64,000 nucleotides of DNA from Marispirochaeta sp. (GTDB taxonomy: Bacteria > Spirochaetota > Spirochaetia > JC444 > Marispirochaetaceae). The first letter of the stretch is position 1; each line of letters starts with the position of its first letter. A program made the position numbers and the translations under genes. The notes under the pieces are model-generated. The model was not told where the DNA came from. It saw only the letters and a program-made list of their open reading frames with translations, and made no database searches. The stretch lies in the NCBI RefSeq assembly GCF_963668165.1, contig NZ_OY764209.1:496001-560000 (forward strand), written 5' to 3'. This document shows positions 19,150 to 27,437 of the stretch, in pieces.

Positions 19150-19294
19150 TTATACTCCTGCAATGGAGTAAACAGCCTATTCATTTACTCCTTTCCGGTC
19201 AATCATCCACTGAAAAGTCTTACAATTAGTGCTTTGAAGATGACAAGAAATATTCTATTTTATAGTATACGGCAGTTACCCAGAGGAGGCTAAA

Positions 19295-20107
19295 ATGTTT
19301 GATTGGCTCTCCGGATTCAATCCGGTTACCCAGGCTTTTTTTGCAACTCTCTTTACCTGGTTTGTCACTACTCTCGGTGCGGCGATGGTCTTCTTTTTTA
19401 AAACAGTAGAGAAAAAGTATCTTGACGGCATGCTGGGATTTGCGGCTGGAGTAATGATCGCTGCAAGTTTCTGGTCTCTGCTGGCACCGGCCATCGACTT
19501 ATCTGAAGAGATGGGACTGATCATTTGGATCCCCCCGCTTGCTGGATTTCTTGCCGGTGGAGTCTTCCTCCGTCTCATAGACCTTGTACTGCCTCATCTG
19601 CATTTGGGTGACGAGATTGAAAAAGCGGAAGGGCTTCATACACAATGGAAAAAAAGCGTTCTTCTTGTGCTGGCAATTACTATGCATAATATCCCTGAAG
19701 GACTCGCGGTCGGGGTTGCCTTCGGTGCCGTCGCCGCCGGTATTCCCTCTGCATCGATGGCCGGAGCCGTAGCCCTGGCTATTGGAATCGGGTTACAGAA
19801 TTTTCCCGAAGGAACTGCTATATCAGTCCCCTTACGCAGGGAGGGTATGTCCCGAGGAAAAGCATTCTTCTACGGCCAGCTTTCGGGTATCGTGGAACCG
19901 ATAGCCGGAGTCCTTGGAGCAGCTCTGGTTCTATGGATGCGCCCTGTTCTGCCCTATGCACTGGCCTTCGCAGCCGGTGCCATGATTTTTGTGGTGGTAG
20001 AGGAGGCAATCCCGGAATCCCAGAATTCGGGTAATACGCACATAGCCACTTTGGGCGCGATGCTCGGCTTTGCCATTATGATGAGCCTGGATGTCGCCCT
20101 GGGTTGA
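19295..20107 (+). CDS. ZIP family metal transporter
   Basis: A 270-residue ZIP (GufA-type) transporter with eight helices. The metal-binding helices are intact: [16 protein letters not shown] in helix 4 and [17 protein letters not shown] in helix 5. It probably brings zinc or another divalent metal into the cytoplasm. GAGGAGG lies just before the ATG. A second ZIP gene lies at 31581-32390. Confidence 0.92.
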   Translation: MFDWLSGFNPVTQAFFATLFTWFVTTLGAAMVFFFKTVEKKYLDGMLGFAAGVMIAASFWSLLAPAIDLSEEMGLIIWIPPLAGFLAGGVFLRLIDLVLPHLHLGDEIEKAEGLHTQWKKSVLLVLAITMHNIPEGLAVGVAFGAVAAGIPSASMAGAVALAIGIGLQNFPEGTAISVPLRREGMSRGKAFFYGQLSGIVEPIAGVLGAALVLWMRPVLPYALAFAAGAMIFVVVEEAIPESQNSGNTHIATLGAMLGFAIMMSLDVALG

Positions 20108-20487
20108 GTGATGCAGGCAGATGTTCCGCAGATGGGAACCTTGTTCCACATTAGTTAACTCTTGTTTAATACAGTTCGTTACATGATACAATAGTCTAAA
20201 AGGAAACTAAAACAGATGAACTGGTCGGAAAAACCATGCCTCCATAGGCCATGCCATATAAGGACTTTGTTTTTACCGCTCATACATACACCATTCTATT
20301 CAGCAGCATGGTCATTCCGATACTTTCGTAGCCCAGATTCAGGTAATCCCGCAGGAAAATCAAGGGCGGCAGTTTCGTAGCTTGTCTTTTTCATTTGCCG
20401 AATAGTCCAGGCTGGTGAGCATGCATTATGGTGTGCAGTTTATCAGTCAATCATTAAAGAGTCTCAGTTTTCTCCCCCTCTGCCCTG
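20108..20487. other. Gene-poor stretch
   Basis: This stretch has no convincing intact gene, tRNA or repeat array. The only suggestive item is a short minus-strand protein-like remnant listed separately at 20280-20396. Confidence 0.6.
20280..20396 (-). pseudogene. Possible C-terminal gene remnant
   Basis: One minus-strand frame ends at 20280 and reads KLPPLIFLRDYLNLGYESI followed by GMTMLLNRMVYV before a stop. It has the composition of a real protein end but no start or domain, and the frame is closed by a stop about 36 codons upstream. I do not recognise the family. Confidence 0.2.
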
Positions 20488-20515
20488 CAAAAATGCCCCA
20501 GGACAATCCCGGGGC
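20488..20515 (-). terminator. Intrinsic terminator after the IclR-family gene
   Basis: On the minus strand a hairpin (GCCCC-GGGA with TCCT-GGGGC, loop TTG) spans 20515-20495 and is followed by ATTTTT. It lies about 40 bases after the regulator's stop. Confidence 0.75.
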
Positions 20516-20556
20516 GTACGGTAAAGGAGGAACGTATTCCTGCAAGAAGAAAAAAA

Positions 20557-21369
20557 TCATTGAAAGGGGCCTATCTCCACTTCATCGGTATCGTAGCCCA
20601 GACGGGCGGAGATTTTCAGAGCAGTCTGACGTACCAGCGCACCAAGCTCTTCCATTGAATAATTAGTCTGATGGGGACTCCATGCCGTGCTGATGGCCGC
20701 GATCACCTTGTTCCGGTAATCGTAGACAGGCGCGGCTACACAGCTGGTATTATATTCCCACTCCTCATCGTCAAGGCTGTACCCCTGATCCCGGTACTTC
20801 CGCATAAGTTTCATGAGTTCCGGGACCTCAACCACAGTTTTTTCCGTGCGCTTGATGCGCTCCTCTCCGTCGAGGATTTTTTCCAGAGTAGCCTCAGGTT
20901 CGTCGAAAAGGAGGGCTTTTCCTATAGCGGTACAATGGAAGGGACGGCGCATACCGATTATGGCAAAGCGGTGTGTGCTGTCGAATTGTTCAATCTTGTC
21001 AATATAGACTACTTCACCGTCCTTGCTGATTGCCAGAAATACAACCTGACCAAGCCGATTGGCAAGCTCCCGCATGTAATATTCTGCTTCCGTTTTCAGC
21101 TCGATGCGGTTGAGATACATTCCCGACATGTGCACGAAGCCAAGACCAAGACGATAACAGTTTGTCCTCTGGGCTTTCTCCACATAGTGTCGATTAAGGA
21201 GACCGGCGAGAAGACGGTGTACCGTGCTTTTATGCAGGCCCAGGTTATTGGAGATCTCGGTTAACGTAAATCCCTGGGGGTCCCGGGACAAAAGTTCAAG
21301 AATATCAAAGGCCCGCTCGATTGATTGGACCGCCCCCTTTTGGGTCTGTTTTTCAGTACTCTGTTTCAT
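20557..21369 (-). CDS. IclR family transcriptional regulator (probable kdu repressor)
   Basis: A 270-residue regulator. Residues 15-75 form the IclR winged helix (AFDILELLSRDPQGFTLTEI, then LHKSTVHRLLAGLL), and residues 90-255 form the effector domain (FHCTAIGKALLFDEP, SLDDEEWEYNTSCVAAPVYD). KdgR, the classic repressor of pectin breakdown, belongs to this family. The gene lies directly after kduI-kduD. The start at 21369 has no visible ribosome site and sits inside a 33-base perfect palindrome, so its translation may depend on RNA structure or on a leaderless transcript. The likely effector is a 2-keto-3-deoxy sugar acid, by analogy to KdgR. Confidence 0.88.
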   Translation of the reverse strand: MKQSTEKQTQKGAVQSIERAFDILELLSRDPQGFTLTEISNNLGLHKSTVHRLLAGLLNRHYVEKAQRTNCYRLGLGFVHMSGMYLNRIELKTEAEYYMRELANRLGQVVFLAISKDGEVVYIDKIEQFDSTHRFAIIGMRRPFHCTAIGKALLFDEPEATLEKILDGEERIKRTEKTVVEVPELMKLMRKYRDQGYSLDDEEWEYNTSCVAAPVYDYRNKVIAAISTAWSPHQTNYSMEELGALVRQTALKISARLGYDTDEVEIGPFQ

Positions 21370-21387
21370 GACATGAAACAGAGTACT
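21355..21387. promoter_or_regulatory. 33-base perfect palindrome over the IclR gene start
   Basis: Arms of 16 bases (AGTACTCTGTTTCATG at 21355-21370 and its exact complement at 21372-21387) flank a single central base at 21371. The IclR start codon (21367-21369) lies inside. It could be an operator for self-repression or fold in mRNA as a long hairpin hiding the start. Confidence 0.75.
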
Positions 21388-21427
21388 TTATTTGCACGAC
21401 TCTGGCAACAGAAATCATTTTTCAGCT

Positions 21428-22186
21428 CTATCGGGCCAGCCATCCGCCATCGACAGCTATGGTATAGCCATTGACATAATCGGATGCGGAGGAAGCGAGA
21501 AAAACAGCTGGTCCCTGTACGTCTTCCGGCAAACCCCAGCGTCCGGCAGGTATCCTGTCCAGAATCGCGGCACTGCGTTCTGTATCCGCACGCAGCGGAG
21601 CGGTATTGCTGGTTGCCATATAACCCGGGGCAATCGCGTTTACGTTTATTCCATCCCTGGCCCATTCATTCGCCAGGGCCCTGGTAATTCCCATTACCGC
21701 GCTTTTACTGGCGGTATATGACGGCACCCGTATTCCGCCTTGAAACGAGAGCATGGATGCCACATTAATGATTTTCCCTCCGGTTTTCTGCTTTATGTAC
21801 TGGCGTGCGGTGAGCTGACTGAGGAAGAATACTGTTTTAAGATTAATATTTAAAACATCATCCCAGTTCTCTTCGCTGAACTCGATAGCATCCTGCCGCC
21901 TGATTATCCCGGCATTGTTGACAAGGATGTCTATGTGTCCGAATTTTTCCAGAGTCTGCTGTATTATTCCTTCCAGGGGATCAATGCTCATCAAATTAGC
22001 CTTGATTCCCAGAAATTTCCTTCCCAGTCTTTGTATTTTCTGTTCCGTTTCCGGCGCATCCACATAGTCAACACCGACAATCTCCGCACCTGCTTCCGCG
22101 AGCCCCAGGGAGATCCCCTGACCAAGCCCTGTCGAACACCCTGTAACTAATGCTACCTTTCCGCTTAAATCAAAAGAAAGACTCAT
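21428..22186 (-). CDS. kduD: 2-deoxy-D-gluconate 3-dehydrogenase (KduD-like SDR)
   Basis: A 252-residue short-chain dehydrogenase. The nucleotide motif TGCSTGLGQG is near residue 15, NNAGI near 90 and the catalytic YTASK near 155. Next to kduI it most likely reduces 2,5-diketo-3-deoxygluconate to 2-keto-3-deoxygluconate (KDG), the last specific step of unsaturated galacturonate breakdown. AGGAGG lies seven bases before the ATG. It follows kduI by 26 bases. No KDG kinase or aldolase gene is in the window. Confidence 0.88.
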   Translation of the reverse strand: MSLSFDLSGKVALVTGCSTGLGQGISLGLAEAGAEIVGVDYVDAPETEQKIQRLGRKFLGIKANLMSIDPLEGIIQQTLEKFGHIDILVNNAGIIRRQDAIEFSEENWDDVLNINLKTVFFLSQLTARQYIKQKTGGKIINVASMLSFQGGIRVPSYTASKSAVMGITRALANEWARDGINVNAIAPGYMATSNTAPLRADTERSAAILDRIPAGRWGLPEDVQGPAVFLASSASDYVNGYTIAVDGGWLAR

Positions 22187-22212
22187 TCTTAAACCTCCTG
22201 TAAATTGATACT

Positions 22213-23046
22213 CTATGCGAGGTCATCCATGGATGCCCCGTCCATGTCGTCAAAGGTCTGGTTTTCACCAACCATGCCCCATATAAAGGTATAGTTTCCC
22301 GTACCAACACCTGAATGGATTGACCAGCTGGGGGAGATAATCGCCTCTTCGTTCCGTACCAGAATATGCCGGGTCTCCGACGGTTCTCCCATTAAATGAA
22401 ATACAGCCTGGTCCGGGTCAATTTCAAAATAGAAATAGACCTCCATACGACGTTCATGGGTATGAGCAGGCATGGTGTTCCAGACATTTCCTTCAGCAAG
22501 TTCGGTATACCCCATAACCAGCTGACAGGATGGAAGTACCTCCGGGTGAATCAGCTGGCGAATTACCCGCTTGTTGCAGCTGTTGTCCGAACCGAGCCTG
22601 ACCTCCCTGGCCTTCTCTTTCTGGATAAGGCTGGTTTCATAGCGTTTGTGTGCTGTACCGCTCAGACAGTAAAACTTTGAAGGATTATCCGGATTCTTGC
22701 TGATAAACAGCAGTTCCCGGCTTCCCATTCCAACATACAGGCCGTCTTTATAATCCAGCGGATATTCCGTCCCGTCTACCGACACACTCCCTGGCCCGCC
22801 AACATTGATAACTCCCAGTTCACGGCGTTCCAGAAAATAGTCTACTCCGAAAACCTCCCGGTCAACCTGCAAGCCCAGCGGTTCGCCCACAGGCATAATT
22901 CCGCAGATTACAATACGGTCGATATGGCTGTAGACCATTTTGACTGTCCCCGAAGTAAAAAGCTCCTGAATCAGAAACTCCTGCCGCAGCCCTGCAGTAT
23001 CAAGTGCTTTTCCATGTTCAGGATGTATAGGATGTCGTATTTCCAT
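22213..23046 (-). CDS. kduI: 5-keto-4-deoxyuronate isomerase
   Basis: A 277-residue bicupin matching KduI in length and motif. The zinc site is visible in MPAHTHERRMEVYFYFE (His-x-His-x4-Glu), with a later histidine in SPSWSIHSGVG. It converts 4-deoxy-L-threo-5-hexosulose uronate to 2,5-diketo-3-deoxygluconate in pectin or unsaturated uronide breakdown. The first gene of the leftward kdu operon, it is divergent from a TRAP dctP, with a palindromic operator 31 bases upstream of its start. Confidence 0.95.
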   Translation of the reverse strand: MEIRHPIHPEHGKALDTAGLRQEFLIQELFTSGTVKMVYSHIDRIVICGIMPVGEPLGLQVDREVFGVDYFLERRELGVINVGGPGSVSVDGTEYPLDYKDGLYVGMGSRELLFISKNPDNPSKFYCLSGTAHKRYETSLIQKEKAREVRLGSDNSCNKRVIRQLIHPEVLPSCQLVMGYTELAEGNVWNTMPAHTHERRMEVYFYFEIDPDQAVFHLMGEPSETRHILVRNEEAIISPSWSIHSGVGTGNYTFIWGMVGENQTFDDMDGASMDDLA

Positions 23047-23076
23047 GTTTTTCGCGTTCCTTTGAGTTCCACATTA

Positions 23077-23124
23077 TGAAACCATGTTTCAACAGTATTG
23101 TATCACAACACAAAAAAAGATCAA
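23077..23124 (-). promoter_or_regulatory. kduI promoter with KdgR-like operator
   Basis: On the minus strand TTGATC (23124-23119) and TACAAT (23102-23097) are 16 bases apart. The perfect inverted repeat TGAAAC-CAT-GTTTCA at 23077-23091 covers the expected transcription start and resembles KdgR boxes known from enterobacteria. Repressor bound here would block kduI. Confidence 0.65.
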
Positions 23125-23205
23125 GAGGAAAGTTTCATAATACGGTATCAAATATCCTAATACGGTATTCTCTTCGAAATCCGGACTAATTTCACCAAAT
23201 TTTCC

Positions 23206-23248
23206 TTGACAATATCCAAACATGCTTAAATAATGGAACTAGGTTTCA
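23206..23248 (+). promoter_or_regulatory. TRAP operon promoter with KdgR-like operator
   Basis: TTGACA at 23206-23211 and AATAAT at 23229-23234 are 17 bases apart. TGGAAC-TAG-GTTTCA at 23234-23248, one mismatch from the kduI operator, covers the expected start site. TGGAACC follows at 23254-23260. Two copies of TAATACGGTAT at 23138-23148 and 23158-23168 lie further upstream. Confidence 0.62.
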
Positions 23249-23313
23249 CATAATGGAACCCACAGTATCATACTATGACCCGAGATTTCGGGCCAATATT
23301 AAAGGAGTTTCTT

Positions 23314-24300
23314 ATGAAGAGAATCGCACTTTTGGTTCTTATCCTTATCGCTCCGATTAGCGTTTTCGCCGGCGGCGGGCAGGAAAAACAGGCTGAAACA
23401 TACGAATGGTCCCTGGCATCAACCCTGCCGGAATCACATCCGGTGCACAAGTCACTGGTATATTTTGCAGATCAGGTCAGGGAACGCAGCAACGGTCAGA
23501 TAGATATCACAGTCTACGGGGGTGGTCAGCTTGGAGACGAGCGGGACTACATTGAGGGAATTGAGTTAGGCACCATAGACGTAACAAAAGTCTCCTCCGC
23601 CCCGCTGGGTCAGTTTGTCGACAGCCTTCAGGTTGTCAGCCTCCCCTTTATGTTCCGCGATCAGGCCCATCAGCACGCGGTACTCCAGGGCGAAATCGGC
23701 GACCGCCTGATGGCCGATCTCGAGAAAAGCGGATTCAAAGGTTTAACCTTTATGGATTCCGGTTTTCGCAGCGTAACCACAGCCTACGGCCCGGTCTATT
23801 CTCCCGCTGATCTGGAGGGCAAGAAAATACGGGTCATGGGCAGCGAGCCATTGATTGATACAATCAATGCCCTCGGAGGAACGGCTGTACCCATGGGCCA
23901 GCAGGAAGTCTATGTGGCACTGCAGCAGGGAGTAATAGACGGCTGGGAAAACAATGAGCCCACGGTAATCGCCTTTAACATGCAGGAAGTAGCAAAATAC
24001 TATTCCTACACCCGGCACGTATCCATCCCGGATATTCTGGTCATGAGCGCTGAGAGATTCAACGCCCTGCCGACAGATCTGCAGGACGCAATAATGGACG
24101 CTGCAGCGGCGACCGCACCTTTTCATACCGATATATGGAACGAGTATGTAGAAGAGGCTAAAAGCCAGTTGCGGGATAAAGGCATGGAGTTCAATGAGGT
24201 CAACGATATCACCGAATTCCAGTCAATCGTTCAGCCTATTTATGATCACTACGACCCGATTGTAGGCCCGGGACTCATCAAAGAGATTCAGCAGAAATAA
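23314..24300 (+). CDS. dctP: TRAP transporter solute-binding protein (DctP family), probably uronide-specific
   Basis: A 328-residue DctP-family protein with a signal peptide (MKRIALLVLILIAPISVFA) ending before GGGQEKQ. Family motifs are HPVHKSLVYFADQV, GKKIRVMGSEPLID, and ALQQGVIDGWENNE. The ATG is set by AAAGGAG seven bases upstream. It is divergent from kduI, with matching operators on both sides, so the ligand is probably a hexuronate or an unsaturated uronate product. A hairpin separates it from dctQ. Confidence 0.92.
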   Translation: MKRIALLVLILIAPISVFAGGGQEKQAETYEWSLASTLPESHPVHKSLVYFADQVRERSNGQIDITVYGGGQLGDERDYIEGIELGTIDVTKVSSAPLGQFVDSLQVVSLPFMFRDQAHQHAVLQGEIGDRLMADLEKSGFKGLTFMDSGFRSVTTAYGPVYSPADLEGKKIRVMGSEPLIDTINALGGTAVPMGQQEVYVALQQGVIDGWENNEPTVIAFNMQEVAKYYSYTRHVSIPDILVMSAERFNALPTDLQDAIMDAAAATAPFHTDIWNEYVEEAKSQLRDKGMEFNEVNDITEFQSIVQPIYDHYDPIVGPGLIKEIQQK

Positions 24301-24354
24301 CAGAGGATTCTTCCGATACTCTGATATAATAAAATGTGCGACATTTTAAACACA

Positions 24355-24381
24355 GCGTTACCCGGACAATCCGGGTAACGC
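24355..24381 (+). terminator. Stem-loop between dctP and dctQ
   Basis: A perfect 12-bp stem (GCGTTACCCGGA at 24355-24366, TCCGGGTAACGC at 24370-24381) with a 3-base loop CAA lies between the genes. No strong T-run follows, so it may mainly protect the dctP message from 3' decay. Confidence 0.75.
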
Positions 24382-24409
24382 TTCCTGATACTACTCCCGG
24401 AGGAATCCC

Positions 24410-24907
24410 ATGAAGATTCAAACATTTTGCGAGGCATCAGCAAGAATTGTAAATATGGCGACAGCACTGCTTATTGCCGCGTTAACGCTCTTTGTCAGCT
24501 GGCAGGTATTTGCGCGGTACGTACTGAACGCCGGTCAATTCTGGGCTGAAGAACTCTCAATCATTGTTATGATATGGATCGGAATCCTGGGTGCTTCAAG
24601 TACCTTATGGTCCGAATCTCATATCGGACTGAATGTCTTTGTAGACCGGCTGCCGGAAACCGGCAAAGTCATGGCGCGTGTCTTCAGTGATTTCCTGATT
24701 GCGGGATTCGGTATCTACCTGTTTATATACGGCCTGCAATTGGTAAACAAGATAACCGGTACCTGGTCCGCGTTACGTATATCAATCGGCATGACCTATA
24801 TAGTTGTACCTGTCTCTGCTGTATTGTTGGTACTGTTTGCGATATCCAAGGGTGTGCTCCGCCTGGCTGCACATTTTTCAGCATCGCAGAATACATCTTC
24901 AAATTAA
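24410..24907 (+). CDS. dctQ: TRAP transporter small permease (DctQ family)
   Basis: A 165-residue protein with four helices and the family motif LNAGQFWAEELSIIVMIW between the first two. GGAGG precedes the ATG. It is 9 bases from dctM and belongs to the kdu-linked TRAP system. Confidence 0.9.
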   Translation: MKIQTFCEASARIVNMATALLIAALTLFVSWQVFARYVLNAGQFWAEELSIIVMIWIGILGASSTLWSESHIGLNVFVDRLPETGKVMARVFSDFLIAGFGIYLFIYGLQLVNKITGTWSALRISIGMTYIVVPVSAVLLVLFAISKGVLRLAAHFSASQNTSSN

Positions 24908-24916
24908 GGAGCCCGT

Positions 24917-26200
24917 ATGTCACCGGCTGTAGTTCTTGTTGGTATGTTTCTTGTGCTGGCCTTTACCGGAGTTCCGATTGCTTTTTGTCTTGCTGTTGCC
25001 TCGGTTGTAACTACCTGGTACATGGGTTTTCCCGCTGTCGTTGTAGCACAGCGCATTGCAACGGGATTGCAGTCTTTTCCACTGATAGCAATCCCCCTGT
25101 TTGTGCTTGCAGGATCGATTATGGCAAAAGGCGGAGTAGCAAGGAGAATTGTCGATTTTGCATATATCATTGTCGGGCCCTTCCGGGGCGGGCTCGCAAT
25201 GGTAAACTGTATTCAGTCCATGCTCTTCGGAGGAGTTTCCGGCTCAGCCATTGCCGATATATCTTCAACAGGTCCCATCATGATACCAATGATGAAGCAG
25301 AAGGGTTACGACAATGAATTCGCCACTGCCCTGACTGTTGCTTCCGCTACCCAGGGAATTATCATCCCTCCCAGTCATAACATGATTATCTATGCCATGG
25401 CTGCAGGCGGTGTATCGGTAGGACAGCTGTTTTTAGCCGGCTACATCCCCGGCATAATGATTGGAATCGGATTGATGATTACCTCCTTTATTATTGCCGT
25501 AAAACGAGGGTACCCAAGAGAAAAACGCCCTCCTCTTAACGACTGCGTCCGAATATCCGTTGACGGAATACTGGCGGTACTGGCGGCGGTTATCATTGTA
25601 GGAGGAATTGCTTTCGGTATATTCACCGCAACCGAGGCATCAGCAATTGCGGTAGTCTACGCTACCTTCCTCGGGCTTTTTGTCTACAAGGAGCTGAAGC
25701 TCCGGGACTTGTGGCCGATTTTGGTTGAGTCAGTTAAAACGATATCAACTGTCCTGTTTTTAATCGCGTCTGCCAGCGCATTTGCCTGGCTGCTGACCCG
25801 CCTGCAGGTACCGACAATGATCATGCGGTCCATGTTGTCCATTACCAGCAGTCCAATAATCCTGCTGCTGCTTATCAACATTCTACTGGTCATACTCGGC
25901 ATGCTGATGGACGTAGCACCCCTGATTGTCATAACAACTCCCATCCTGCTCCCGGTGGTAACCGCTGCAGGCATGAGCCCGGTTACCTTTGGTATTGTGC
26001 TGCTTCTGAACCTGGGAATAGGACTGACAACTCCGCCGGTAGGAACCGGCCTCTTTGTCGGTTGTTCGGTTGGTCATACCACTGTGGAAAAGACTTCCCG
26101 GGCGATGGTTGCATTCTGGCCTGCAATGATTATTGTACTGCTTCTGACAACCTTTATTCCCGCCCTTACGACGTTTCTGCCGTCGTTGATAGTGAAATAA
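24917..26200 (+). CDS. dctM: TRAP transporter large permease (DctM family)
   Basis: A 427-residue membrane protein with the full set of DctM motifs: FVLAGSIMAKGGVARRIVDF, LFGGVSGSAIADISSTG, IPPSHNMIIYAMA, and LNLGIGLTTPPVGTGLF. AAGGAG lies just before the ATG. It is the last gene of the TRAP operon that faces kduI; a hairpin follows its stop. Confidence 0.93.
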   Translation: MSPAVVLVGMFLVLAFTGVPIAFCLAVASVVTTWYMGFPAVVVAQRIATGLQSFPLIAIPLFVLAGSIMAKGGVARRIVDFAYIIVGPFRGGLAMVNCIQSMLFGGVSGSAIADISSTGPIMIPMMKQKGYDNEFATALTVASATQGIIIPPSHNMIIYAMAAGGVSVGQLFLAGYIPGIMIGIGLMITSFIIAVKRGYPREKRPPLNDCVRISVDGILAVLAAVIIVGGIAFGIFTATEASAIAVVYATFLGLFVYKELKLRDLWPILVESVKTISTVLFLIASASAFAWLLTRLQVPTMIMRSMLSITSSPIILLLLINILLVILGMLMDVAPLIVITTPILLPVVTAAGMSPVTFGIVLLLNLGIGLTTPPVGTGLFVGCSVGHTTVEKTSRAMVAFWPAMIIVLLLTTFIPALTTFLPSLIVK

Positions 26201-26208
26201 GTTTTTCC

Positions 26209-26244
26209 GAATACCCGCCCTGATTCAACAGGGCCGGTGTATTC
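26209..26244 (+). terminator. Hairpin after dctM
   Basis: GAATAC (26209-26214) pairs with GTATTC (26239-26244), with an inner stem of CCCTG and CAGGG. The T-run is weak, so termination here is likely but not certain. Confidence 0.5.
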
Positions 26245-26273
26245 AGAACAGATTTAAGTTTTACTTAGTCCCG

Positions 26274-26402
26274 AACCGTGGGGATAAAAATCACCTGATC
26301 GTCGGATTATTCCGATAAAATGGAAGATTTCCCGAGCAAAGCACAGTACAGCGAATAATTTCTTTGCGAAACAGCAGTTAATCACCATTCATCCCCACGG
26401 TT
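26274..26402. ncRNA. Candidate structured RNA closed by a 12-bp stem
   Basis: AACCGTGGGGAT at 26274-26285 is exactly complementary to ATCCCCACGGTT at 26391-26402. Inside are a 5-bp hairpin with loop TTAT (26302-26315) and a 6-bp stem, GCAAAG with CTTTGC (26336-26341 and 26362-26367). No coding frame of note is present. It lies downstream of two convergent genes, so the strand is not known. Confidence 0.35.
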
Positions 26403-26420
26403 TTGAACAGTAAATAAGTT

Positions 26421-27209
26421 TTACAGCACATACTCCGGGTCACGGATAACCGCAGTCTCCCGGTTGATACTCAGAATCTTCTTCAGGTATTCAGGACTGA
26501 TATACCTTGCCTCGTACTCTATCCCTTCGCGGTCGAGCTGCCGCAGGAAGGCGCGCAAATGATTCCGGGAACCTTTCATCAGGTTCTGGTACAGAATGCG
26601 GATATCATCGTTGTCTGTCAGCTCAAGGTTCTGCTGCAGATCATGGATATCCAGGTCCTCGATAAGGGCCCCGACCTTCAGGGCCTCCACCACCGACGTC
26701 TTTCCCCGGGCAGTGAGATCGGCATACAGGCGATTTAGCTCCTTATCCCCGTAGACACCCGCTTCGTCGGTTCCGGCTTTTTCCAGACCGTAGGCATCCA
26801 GGAGCATGTCGACAGACTCCATATGCTGCTGTTCACTCTGTGCTATGTTGCGGAAAACAGGCAGATTCCAGGTGCCGTAAAGCTCCTGATACACATCCCT
26901 GGCCAGCTTTTCTTCCTGCCACATAAACAGCAGCCCTTCCCTCTCTTCTGCAGACAGATCACCTCCTTCGGCATCTGTCATAACAAGCTTTAAATCCTCG
27001 GTAAAGCGGGAATCGAAGCCGTAGCTTCCGCCCTGCTGTCCTGCGGCAGCCCTGCCGGGTCCGTTACCGCGCCCTGCGGCGGCCACCCCGGCGCCCCGAC
27101 CGGTGCCGTTCCGTAATCCCTGTCCGAATTCAGACTCCTGCTGCCCCTCTGCGCTAAGCGCAACGCCTGCCATAATTACCATGACCGCAATACTGATCAG
27201 TTTCTTCAT
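26421..27209 (-). CDS. Exported DUF2202 (ferritin-like) protein
   Basis: A 262-residue protein with a signal peptide (MKKLISIAVMVIMAGVALSA) and then a Gly/Ala/Arg-rich linker (about residues 35-65). Residues about 85-250 form a DUF2202 domain with ferritin-like metal ligands: EEKLARDVYQEL (Glu) and SEQQHMESV (Glu-x2-His). DUF2202 proteins are thought to be four-helix metal-binding proteins; their role is not established. GGAGG lies before the chosen ATG at 27209. It is divergent from a polyferredoxin operon and shares a promoter region carrying tandem boxes, which suggests regulation by the OmpR-type protein at 29024. Confidence 0.85.
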   Translation of the reverse strand: MKKLISIAVMVIMAGVALSAEGQQESEFGQGLRNGTGRGAGVAAAGRGNGPGRAAAGQQGGSYGFDSRFTEDLKLVMTDAEGGDLSAEEREGLLFMWQEEKLARDVYQELYGTWNLPVFRNIAQSEQQHMESVDMLLDAYGLEKAGTDEAGVYGDKELNRLYADLTARGKTSVVEALKVGALIEDLDIHDLQQNLELTDNDDIRILYQNLMKGSRNHLRAFLRQLDREGIEYEARYISPEYLKKILSINRETAVIRDPEYVL

Positions 27210-27271
27210 CTTTCTACCTCCGATGATGTGTTTCTTTTTGTGATCTTCATGCTTACAAACTACCGAAGCTG

Positions 27272-27289
27272 TGTGGAGATACTGTGAAG
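27272..27289 (-). promoter_or_regulatory. Tandem 11-bp boxes facing the DUF2202 gene
   Basis: Read on the minus strand, CTTCACA (27289-27283) and CTCCACA (27278-27272) are spaced by 11 bases. The same heptamers occur facing the other way at 27324-27363, so one OmpR-type regulator may act on both divergent genes. Confidence 0.5.
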
Positions 27290-27323
27290 TGTTTATGGAA
27301 AGATGATGTTTTCTCGTCTCTTT

Positions 27324-27385
27324 CTTCACAAACTCTTCACAGAGCGTCCACGGTTTCTCCATCAGCGCGGTTCAGGGTATATACT
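27324..27385 (+). promoter_or_regulatory. OmpR/PhoB-type box array with -10 element for the polyferredoxin operon
   Basis: Four heptamers recur every 11 bases: CTTCACA (27324), CTTCACA (27335), GTCCACG (27346) and CTCCATC (27357). The last takes the place of a -35 box, and TATACT at 27380-27385 is a good -10. This arrangement is known for promoters activated by PhoB/OmpR-type regulators. Confidence 0.55.
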
Positions 27386-27437
27386 GAATATCAGGAGGGC
27401 GACCGACAGGCCTGTCCCCGAAGGAGAGACTGGTTTA

